The position numbers were made by a program, and so were the translations under genes. From an uncultured Opitutales bacterium (GTDB taxonomy: Bacteria > Verrucomicrobiota > Verrucomicrobiia > Opitutales > UBA2995): a stretch of DNA of 12,695 nt. The notes beneath the pieces are model-generated. The model was not told the origin of the DNA and ran no database searches. It saw only the letters and a list, made by a program, of their open reading frames with translations. Shown one piece after another: positions 6,895 to 12,695 of this stretch; position 1 is the first letter of the stretch; every line of letters begins with the position of its first letter. The DNA lies in NCBI GenBank assembly GCA_937920335.1, contig CALGUT010000889.1:1-12695 (forward strand). The letters run 5' to 3'.

Positions 6895-7676
6895 GCAAAG
6901 CAGATAATCTAAAAGCATTTTTCCAAGAAGACGGGCGAACCGTCATTTTACCGATTGATCACGGAACGGCCATCCCGGTTCACGGATTAGAAAAACCGAG
7001 AGACGTGATCACCTCGGTCAAGGATGTCGTCGATGGATTTGTGGTAAGCCTGGGTGTGGCCTTGCATTGTAAGAGTGAGCTGGCTGGCAAAGGTGTTTGT
7101 TTACGAACGGACTGTTATAAGCCAACGTACCCAGGAAATCCTGACAATGGTCCGACTCGACTATTTACTTGTGACGATGCGCAGATGGTCGGAGCTCAAG
7201 CCGTCATGAATATGTGTTATCCGCATCACTCGCATGAGGGGCAGAATTTCGCAGACTGCGCGGATCTAATCTCGGAGAGCCTCGAAAGTCAGACTCCGGT
7301 TATATTGGAGTCGCTTCCGATCGGAATCGGTCGAGCAGACGATTATACAGTCGAGAATATAGGATTTGTGGTTCGGCTGGCTGCCGAGCTAGGCGCAGAC
7401 GTGGTAAAGACCGCTTTCCCAACCAACGGCACAGTCGATGATTTCAAGAAAATAGTCGATGCGGCTATGGTTCCAGTCGTGGTGCTAGGTGGTGCTGCAA
7501 TGGGCGATGATGAGGCGCTATTGTCGATGGTTAAGAAATCAATCGAGGCGGGCGCCAGTGGGATCGCAGTAGGTCGCAACGTCTGGCAGCATGAGAAGCC
7601 TGCCGCTATTGCCCGCGCTTTACGTGCAATCGTGCATGGAAATGAGAGCGTCGATTCTGCATTGAAACTGTTGTAG
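6891..7676 (+). CDS. Class I aldolase of the FbaB/DhnA/LsrF family
   Basis: A 261-residue cytoplasmic TIM-barrel enzyme. Family marks are PIDHGTAIP (D23, H24, G25) near the N-terminus, ADVVKTAFPT (K173, the predicted Schiff-base lysine), VVVLGGAAMGDDEALL (phosphate-binding loop) and GIAVGRNVWQHEKP at 224-237. The family includes archaeal-type class I fructose-bisphosphate aldolase, the LsrF thiolase of AI-2 breakdown and aminodeoxyheptulosonate synthase. Length is typical. It probably cleaves or forms a carbon-carbon bond in a phosphorylated sugar, but which one cannot be read from sequence. It stands alone on the plus strand, divergent from the DUF1080 lipoprotein gene and convergent with the oxidoreductase at 7735. 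The ATG at 6891 is chosen because an in-frame TAA directly precedes it. No Lsr transporter or kinase is nearby, so an AI-2 role is unlikely. Confidence 0.85.
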   Translation: MSKADNLKAFFQEDGRTVILPIDHGTAIPVHGLEKPRDVITSVKDVVDGFVVSLGVALHCKSELAGKGVCLRTDCYKPTYPGNPDNGPTRLFTCDDAQMVGAQAVMNMCYPHHSHEGQNFADCADLISESLESQTPVILESLPIGIGRADDYTVENIGFVVRLAAELGADVVKTAFPTNGTVDDFKKIVDAAMVPVVVLGGAAMGDDEALLSMVKKSIEAGASGIAVGRNVWQHEKPAAIARALRAIVHGNESVDSALKLL

Positions 7677-7677
7677 T

Positions 7678-7691
7678 GAAGCGATCGCTTC
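7678..7691. repeat. Perfect 14-base palindrome between convergent genes
   Basis: GAAGCGATCGCTTC directly follows the aldolase stop and lies in the 58-base gap before the convergent oxidoreductase stop. As a hairpin it gives a five-pair stem with a GATC loop. It lacks a T-run on either side, so intrinsic termination is doubtful. It contains the GCGATCGC octamer. Confidence 0.5.
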
Positions 7692-7734
7692 TGAGAGAGT
7701 CTTTAATCAGAGGAGGGCGAAGATTTCGGTCGCT

Positions 7735-8766
7735 TTAGCTGTCTAGTGGCAGCGACTGATGCCTGCCGGACGTTACCGAACGTAATCCGGCTTCCAGTAT
7801 CTCCTGTGCATTTCTCGAATTTGCAGGATCACAGAGAATCCAAGGTGGCGAATCGTTACGGATGACGTCTACAAAATGATTTGCTGAATTCTGAAGGCTG
7901 GGCGCTGATTCCAAGACGGGGACTTCGCTTCCGATCGGTTCAGACTCGGTCGCCAGAACCAGCCGTCCACCGACGCGCGGTTCAACTAAAATGGTGCCTG
8001 TTGTTCCATAAAAGGTCGTGGCGTAACTAGTGAGCTTTCCAATCTGAGTCCAGGATCCTTCTGCGGATGACATGCCGAACGGATATTTCATCGCGATGAG
8101 GGCGTTATCTTCCACTGCTAGGCCGTCTTTTACTTGACCACCCGTCATGCCCGTGACGGATTCTGGTAACCCAAGAAGAGAGGCCGAAAGGACACTGCCG
8201 TAACAACAGTAGTCCATAAGCGCACCGGCGCCGTTGAGTTCAGGGTTGAATAGCCAATCGCAAAAGTATTGGGAGCAACCCAACTCAGCGGGGCCTGCAT
8301 GGGCAGCGCGATACTTAACTGCCCAGAGTTTTCCAATCGCTCCTTCTTCGGCCAACGCAATGGCTTTTTGCAATTGTGGCCACCAGGCAAATGGCCAGTT
8401 TATGACGAGCTTTACGTCATTGGCTTTGGCAGTGGCCACCATGCGATCCGCTTGGGCGAGATTGGCAGCCATGGGCTTCTCAATGAGCACGTGGAGCTTT
8501 CGACTCATGGCCTTAATCGCGAGTTCCGCGCCTTCAAAATTGTTGCCGAATATGTAAACCGCGTCGAGATCCTCAGATGCTAGTAAGTCGGCGGCTGAAG
8601 TGTAGGTCTTGCAGCCGTAATCGGTGGCTATCCTGGAAAGCAAGGGTTCGTTCGGATCGGCAGCGGCAATTAGCTCGGCGTCAGTGTGAGTCGACAGAAA
8701 AGGAAGATTATCCCAGACGTGATCGTGAGTGAGTCCAAGAACGGCGATTCTAAGTGGGTCGGTCAT
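7735..8766 (-). CDS. Gfo/Idh/MocA family oxidoreductase (tyrosine-type active site)
   Basis: A 343-residue NAD(P)-dependent dehydrogenase that probably oxidises or reduces a sugar, polyol or derivative in the cytoplasm. The N-terminal Rossmann segment reads IAVLGLTHDHVW (residues 7-18), so the usual GxGxxG is reduced. AAADPN at 35-39 follows the second strand, and LIEKPMA carries E96, K97 and P98, the family catalytic lysine. In the second domain GAGALMDYCCYG gives D185 and Y189, as in glucose-fructose oxidoreductase-like members, where Tyr replaces the usual His. There is no signal peptide. It is the last gene of the minus-strand operon, 27 bases after the PHP hydrolase gene, with no Shine-Dalgarno. 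Substrate unknown; its partner at 11673 has the His-type site. Confidence 0.9.
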   Translation of the reverse strand: MTDPLRIAVLGLTHDHVWDNLPFLSTHTDAELIAAADPNEPLLSRIATDYGCKTYTSAADLLASEDLDAVYIFGNNFEGAELAIKAMSRKLHVLIEKPMAANLAQADRMVATAKANDVKLVINWPFAWWPQLQKAIALAEEGAIGKLWAVKYRAAHAGPAELGCSQYFCDWLFNPELNGAGALMDYCCYGSVLSASLLGLPESVTGMTGGQVKDGLAVEDNALIAMKYPFGMSSAEGSWTQIGKLTSYATTFYGTTGTILVEPRVGGRLVLATESEPIGSEVPVLESAPSLQNSANHFVDVIRNDSPPWILCDPANSRNAQEILEAGLRSVTSGRHQSLPLDS

Positions 8767-8793
8767 TTGGTTGATATACTTTTAGATACAGGT

Positions 8794-10290
8794 TCATCGT
8801 TCTGCCCAGATAGGCGTTAGCCACGCCCATTGGCCATTGGTTTGGGCTGCTTCGAGGCGGTAACTATCGGTATCAAGCTCGGGTTCGTCGACGAATGTCG
8901 CTTCGACGTGGCAGTCGTTGATAGAAACAGCCGGGCCAATTTGAATGGCTTCGGTGAGCCATCCCTTTAGAAAGTGACTTCGCCCCTGACCGACGAGGTC
9001 AGCGAGGAGATGGCTGTAGCGGTGCCCATTGGCCTCAACCGAGACGGTAGCGTTCAAGGGAGCACTTATTTCCAACGATAGACTTTGAGTCGTTGCATGA
9101 CGCATGGTCAGGTTGCCACTGGTGATGCTTTCCCATGTAATGGAATTATCGGTACGCTCTAAAATGTTGTGTGGTAACAACGCTTCATCCGTATTGGCAT
9201 TGAGATCGTCATGATCAGTTTTGGGTGCGACCACCGCCTGTCCGGAGAAACAGGTGTCGACTACCTGAATGGAGCCCTCTGATAGCGAGAGTTTGGAGAG
9301 CCAGTTTACGAGCTTGTCTTTTCGCCCCCAGCCCCAGGTGACTCGTAACCGATAGGTGTCAGTTGGTGTAGAGTTCATTGGGAAAAAGCGTTTCAGGATA
9401 CGCCCATTTTTAAAGAGTCGAACTTGGTCGATCTGGTCGATCCCTTTGACGGATATCTGGATGTTTCGTTTGCCTGGGGCTTTAATCGTATCACCAATCC
9501 AGGAATCGTTGATGTGTAGTCGCGCATCAATCTTATCTCCCGTGGCAGCGAACACGCGCCGTGCTTTGAAGGCATCGATTAACCCCTGTCGCGTGAGTGA
9601 TTCTGCAAACACACCCATGCGACCATCGCCATGACTCCCTGGATAAGCCGCGTGGTGGTCGGTTCCGCCGACGATGCCAAACTTATGACCACGCCGCCAG
9701 CCTTCCTCGGCGGTGGAACCGAAATCACGAGGTCCCATGTCATGAAGCATGGGGTACGCCGCGTCTGTACTGAGCGAACAGCCGTGTAGAGAAAATATTT
9801 CAACGAAGGGTGAAATGTCTTCTAGGTATGCATCCCAGTTAATACCCCGGTAGCCCTTGGCGTAGCCGATATGGTGAGGAATTGCGATGCCGTCTACAGC
9901 TCTCGCAACCTCGCGTATGGCCGGTAGGTCGGGAGCGTCCTTCAGCGGTAACTCAGCATGGGGAGAATACACTATGTGATCACCGTATTTGAGTGAATGC
10001 CATTCATAGCTTGGGAATGCGACAAATGATCCTTCCTCTGTGCCCTCGGTGTGCAGACGAACGAGCTCATTCCAGTTTTTAGCACAGGTAGCAAAGCCTT
10101 CGTTGTGATAATCGATGATATCGGCGTAGACACTCCGGTCTGTTGGCATATCCGGCCAGAAGGCGTGGCCCGTGACCGAGCAAAAATCGAGTTGTTGTTT
10201 CGCCCTCGCGAGTGCTTGTGGCAGCGTGCCGTGCCCATAGCTGATTGAGCAATGGCTGTGGAGGTCTCCCCAATACAGTTGATAGCTCAT
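8794..10290 (-). CDS. PHP-type metal-dependent hydrolase, DUF3604-like
   Basis: A 498-residue protein. Residues 1 to about 255 form a PHP-like metal-binding domain: YWGDLHSHCS with H11 and H13, LDFCSVTGH with D35 and H42, SYEWH with E96 and H98, IPHHIGY with H139/H140, FSLHG with H169, and GGTDHHAAYPG with D211, H212 and H213. This His/Asp set fits a trinuclear metal phosphoesterase-like site. The YWGDLH opening and the strand-rich C-terminal half (about 256-498, beginning ARLHINDSWIGD) resemble DUF3604 proteins, whose substrates are mostly unknown. No signal peptide, so probably cytoplasmic. Its ATG overlaps the carrier stop as ATGA, implying coupled translation and a shared pathway. It may hydrolyse a phosphate ester or another ester of whatever the carrier imports; this is inference. 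Confidence 0.8.
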   Translation of the reverse strand: MSYQLYWGDLHSHCSISYGHGTLPQALARAKQQLDFCSVTGHAFWPDMPTDRSVYADIIDYHNEGFATCAKNWNELVRLHTEGTEEGSFVAFPSYEWHSLKYGDHIVYSPHAELPLKDAPDLPAIREVARAVDGIAIPHHIGYAKGYRGINWDAYLEDISPFVEIFSLHGCSLSTDAAYPMLHDMGPRDFGSTAEEGWRRGHKFGIVGGTDHHAAYPGSHGDGRMGVFAESLTRQGLIDAFKARRVFAATGDKIDARLHINDSWIGDTIKAPGKRNIQISVKGIDQIDQVRLFKNGRILKRFFPMNSTPTDTYRLRVTWGWGRKDKLVNWLSKLSLSEGSIQVVDTCFSGQAVVAPKTDHDDLNANTDEALLPHNILERTDNSITWESITSGNLTMRHATTQSLSLEISAPLNATVSVEANGHRYSHLLADLVGQGRSHFLKGWLTEAIQIGPAVSINDCHVEATFVDEPELDTDSYRLEAAQTNGQWAWLTPIWAER

Positions 10291-11618
10291 GTGGCCTGGC
10301 TTGCGGGTTTAGGTTCGGTTTCCTCGTCCACAGTTTCATCCCGGAAGAGTAGCCAAAATGCGGCAGCGCTTATCAGGCCAACGATAGAAAGGATACGCCA
10401 GAATCGAACGTAAGAATCGAGATCGTGAACGCTGTTGGGGGCACCGCAGAGCTCGGCCAACCATCCATTGAGCCAACTGCCGCCGATCGCTGGAGCCAGG
10501 CCAAACATAACGAAGAAGAAGAGAATCTGGGTCGTGTTGTGAATTTCTTTTGGGGATATGCGTTGAACGTAAACGAATGCACTGGCGTAGAAACAACCGA
10601 AGCAGAGGCCGTGAAGGAGTTGAGCGGCTACGTGTACTTCGACCGGCATGCCGGGGATTCCGAAAATAAAGTAACGAAGCGCGTAGCAAAAAATACCGAA
10701 GGTCATGACGAATCGGAACCCTAGGCGGGTCAGAAGGTATCCGAGAAAAATGAGTGCCGCAATTTCGGAAAATTGCCCGAGCGACATGGCGGGCATGATG
10801 TAACCTTGCTGGAGTCCGCTTTCTTTGAGAAAGGGGCTGGTGTTCATCATGTAAAAGACCTGGAGAATACTCACTGGTAGAGCCATGATCATGAGCACGG
10901 CAAACGAGCGTTTCTTAAAGAGTTTAAGTGCGGCGACCCAGGCGAGCTTTTCGCCTGCTTTCTTGGTGGGGGGAGTGTTAGGCAGGCCGAACCAGCAAAA
11001 GAAACCCATGATGATCGCGAGTCCACCCGCGAATTTTACACTGTCCACCATGCGCGCCGTAATGTCTGGGACGTTATCGCCTTTGAAGAATGGCGGTAGC
11101 CATTGGAAACTCAGGTTGTCCTGTAACCAAAGCATGGGAAAAATCCAGGAAACCGCTATCCAGCCGATGGTGCCCCAGAGACGAATTTTTGGGAACTCGT
11201 TTTTGGGATCTCTTAGGTGGGCCATCGCGAGCGAATTAGTCAGCGCGTTGGTAGGCACGTAGAGCATGGCAAATGCGATAGACAGAATCATCCAGATCAT
11301 GAAGCCCGTTTGGTAAGCATTGGTAAACTTGATGATACCCGCGACTACCAGCATAACGCCGATTACTTTCTGAGCTGGGAACATGCGGTCCGTTAGTTGA
11401 CCGGCTATGAAAGGAGCCAGGAAAGCGGCAATCGCCATAGGTATTCCAATGATCATGCCTTTCTGGGATTCAGTGAAGCCGAGACCTCCCTGTGAGATTT
11501 CAGTTACCAGGAAGATTCCCGCCAATGGCATCCACAACCCTTTGATTCCCCATTCCATGAACATCATGGCACTGAGACGCGCTTTGATTCCTGTAACCGG
11601 TGGGTTTGGTTGTGTCAT
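10287..11618 (-). CDS. MFS transporter, nucleoside:H+ symporter-like
   Basis: A 443-residue inner-membrane carrier with about twelve hydrophobic helices and a charged C-terminal tail (ETVDEETEPKP). The first helix, LSAMMFMEWGIKGLWMPLAG (residues 15-34), and the loop IAGQLTDRMFPAQKVIG (71-87) resemble the NupG/XapB nucleoside:H+ symporter family; related proteins are frequent beside Gfo/Idh/MocA genes in Planctomycetota and Verrucomicrobiota. It probably imports a small polar compound with H+; a nucleoside is possible, but a sugar or polyol is equally compatible with the neighbours. It lies 54 bases downstream of the first oxidoreductase gene and overlaps the PHP gene by four bases. The start at 11618 is preceded by an AT-rich leader without Shine-Dalgarno. 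Confidence 0.87.
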   Translation of the reverse strand: MTQPNPPVTGIKARLSAMMFMEWGIKGLWMPLAGIFLVTEISQGGLGFTESQKGMIIGIPMAIAAFLAPFIAGQLTDRMFPAQKVIGVMLVVAGIIKFTNAYQTGFMIWMILSIAFAMLYVPTNALTNSLAMAHLRDPKNEFPKIRLWGTIGWIAVSWIFPMLWLQDNLSFQWLPPFFKGDNVPDITARMVDSVKFAGGLAIIMGFFCWFGLPNTPPTKKAGEKLAWVAALKLFKKRSFAVLMIMALPVSILQVFYMMNTSPFLKESGLQQGYIMPAMSLGQFSEIAALIFLGYLLTRLGFRFVMTFGIFCYALRYFIFGIPGMPVEVHVAAQLLHGLCFGCFYASAFVYVQRISPKEIHNTTQILFFFVMFGLAPAIGGSWLNGWLAELCGAPNSVHDLDSYVRFWRILSIVGLISAAAFWLLFRDETVDEETEPKPASQAT

Positions 11619-11644
11619 GGTTTTATGGGTCAGGCTTTGAGATG

Positions 11645-11669
11645 TCAGAGCAGTTTAAAGGCGCTCTGA
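11645..11669 (-). repeat. Intercistronic inverted repeat between oxidoreductase and carrier genes
   Basis: A perfect seven-pair stem (TCAGAGC at 11645-11651 with GCTCTGA at 11663-11669) and an 11-base loop occupy much of the 54-base gap. No T-run follows on the minus strand, so it is not a normal terminator. It could protect or set a cleavage point in the operon mRNA and so give different levels of the two proteins. Confidence 0.35.
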
Positions 11670-11672
11670 GAG

Positions 11673-12695
11673 TTATGCGGTTATGTTATAGTGTTTCGCT
11701 ATCGGTAGTTGGTAGTCAGATACAGATCCATTAATGACTTCGTCGACGGATACGCGGCGTCCGGAAAAGTGGCTTTCTAAAATGGCGAATGCAGAGGCGA
11801 GGTCGAGGAGACCCTCTCGCCCGTTGGTCTGGGGCGCGCGCTGCTCCTCAATTGACTGGAGCCAATCAAGTTGGGCAATGGCAAACTCGTCGGTCATGCC
11901 GCGTGGGAATTCTCGTTCCTGACGCTTTGAGTCACACTGGTCCCGGTAGAGCGTTCCGATATCGTGGGTGGCACCGTCATCGAGGGTTAATGTATCTCCA
12001 AGCACACACCCTTTGCTGCCGTAAAGAACGGGTCCTCCACCGAAGTGAGTACCTTCACCGTGTCCCGCCCAACTGGCAGTCATGGTTCCAAATGCCCCAG
12101 CGCTTGAGGTAAACGACGCATTGAAGAGGTCGTCTGCATCGCAGTTTACTGTCTCTGACTCACCAGAAGCGTTTATAAAATGACGTTGCTTTTCAACGGT
12201 CTGCGTAGTTCCCATCACGGACGCGATGTCACCTAATAGGTGGCGAGCCAAATGGAGCTGATGCACGCCCAAATCGAGAGCGATGCCACCAGCCATTTTC
12301 TTCACGTGCCGCCAGGGTGTGTGTGCGACTACTTTGTCGGGTGTCCACCAGTTACCAACATTGCCGAAGAGAAACATCTGGGGTGTGCCGACGATGTCTT
12401 CGTCGATAAGCCATTTCAGATAGCGGGCTTTGTCGCGGAAGCGCCAGTTCTCGAAAACGGCTAGGGTGAGATTGGCGGTCTCAAAGTCATCGCACATCTT
12501 CCGGGCCGCCGCGACCGTAACGGCTAGTGGCTTTTGTGTAAGCAAGTGTTTCCCGTTCGCACAGGCTTCGGCTCCGATGAGGTGGTGCATGCCGTGGGAG
12601 GTAAAGTCGTTGAGGGCATCGACCTCGCCGCCACGGATCATTTTCTCGTAGTCGTCGAAGAGAGTTACGTCTAGGTCGTCCTGGAAGTCGGAGAT
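11673..12695 (-). CDS. Gfo/Idh/MocA family oxidoreductase (histidine-type), N-terminus outside window
   Basis: At least 340 codons are present and the frame stays open to the right edge. The apparent Met at 12641 is internal: the residues before it (ISDFQDDLDVTLFDDYEK) continue the family's pattern of a strand, then DDYEKMIRGGEVDALND. The missing part should hold the first Rossmann strand and glycine-rich loop. The motif usually EKP appears as TQKPLA, keeping the catalytic Lys but with Gln for Glu. GGIALDLGVHQLHLAR carries the usual Asp and catalytic His of the second domain. A C-terminal Asp/Glu-rich helix region (GMTDEFAIAQLDWLQSIEE) is typical. It is the first visible gene of the minus-strand operon with the carrier, PHP hydrolase and second oxidoreductase. 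Cytoplasmic NAD(P)-dependent sugar or polyol oxidoreductase; substrate unknown. Confidence 0.88.
   Translation of the reverse strand: MSDFQDDLDVTLFDDYEKMIRGGEVDALNDFTSHGMHHLIGAEACANGKHLLTQKPLAVTVAAARKMCDDFETANLTLAVFENWRFRDKARYLKWLIDEDIVGTPQMFLFGNVGNWWTPDKVVAHTPWRHVKKMAGGIALDLGVHQLHLARHLLGDIASVMGTTQTVEKQRHFINASGESETVNCDADDLFNASFTSSAGAFGTMTASWAGHGEGTHFGGGPVLYGSKGCVLGDTLTLDDGATHDIGTLYRDQCDSKRQEREFPRGMTDEFAIAQLDWLQSIEEQRAPQTNGREGLLDLASAFAILESHFSGRRVSVDEVINGSVSDYQLPIAKHYNITA

Noticed and set aside
6891..7676. AI-2 (LsrF) role for the aldolase
   Set aside because: The family fits, but no lsr transporter, kinase or regulator gene is nearby, so a general class I aldolase call is safer.
8234..8583. 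Plus-strand open frames of about 105 codons inside the oxidoreductase gene
   Set aside because: They are antisense to the conserved oxidoreductase and look like shadows; no start signal or recognisable domain.
10336..10689. Minus-strand open frame overlapping the carrier gene in another frame
   Set aside because: Arg/Ser-rich product with no family pattern; the carrier frame is complete and continuous, so this is not a frameshifted gene.
1..12695. Mobile elements, CRISPR arrays, tRNA or rRNA genes
   Set aside because: I saw no regularly spaced repeats, transposase or integrase motifs, terminal inverted repeats, or RNA-gene signatures on either strand.

Overview
The window looks like chromosomal DNA of a heterotrophic, probably marine or sediment member of the Verrucomicrobiota. 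This is inferred from gene content: secreted DUF1080 proteins, a formylglycine sulfatase, Gfo/Idh/MocA oxidoreductases, a nucleoside-type MFS carrier and a sodium-pumping decarboxylase. Planctomycetota or Lentisphaerota are possible alternatives. Most genes lack a recognisable Shine-Dalgarno sequence. I see no rRNA, tRNA, CRISPR array, transposase or prophage gene, and no gene-free stretch above 300 bases.

Left block (1-2451, + strand): the end of a biotin-dependent decarboxylase operon. In order it holds the C-terminus of a carboxyltransferase alpha subunit, a one-helix OadG-type subunit, a free biotin carrier protein and the membrane beta subunit. Together they would decarboxylate methylmalonyl-CoA (or a related acyl-CoA) and export Na+. 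The beta subunit carries an extra domain with the two-fold repeat of a biotinyl/lipoyl fold but no modifiable lysine. This is the most unusual thing in the window.

Middle block (2465-7676): single genes on alternating strands. They are a secreted two-domain DUF1080 protein (-), a secreted glycerophosphodiester phosphodiesterase (+), a secreted arylsulfatase-A-like sulfatase (-), a DUF1080 lipoprotein (-) and a cytoplasmic class I aldolase of the FbaB/DhnA/LsrF type (+). The exported enzymes suggest use of sulfated or glycosylated organic matter.

Right block (7735-12695, - strand): a compact operon read leftwards. It holds a Gfo/Idh/MocA oxidoreductase (its 5' end lies outside the window), an MFS carrier of the nucleoside:H+ symporter type, a PHP-type (DUF3604-like) metal hydrolase overlapping the carrier by ATGA, and a second Gfo/Idh/MocA oxidoreductase with a different active-site residue. 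It reads as uptake plus processing of one small polar molecule, probably a sugar, polyol or nucleoside derivative. The substrate cannot be told from sequence. DUF1080 proteins and Gfo/Idh/MocA enzymes together suggest 3-keto-glycoside chemistry, but this is inference.
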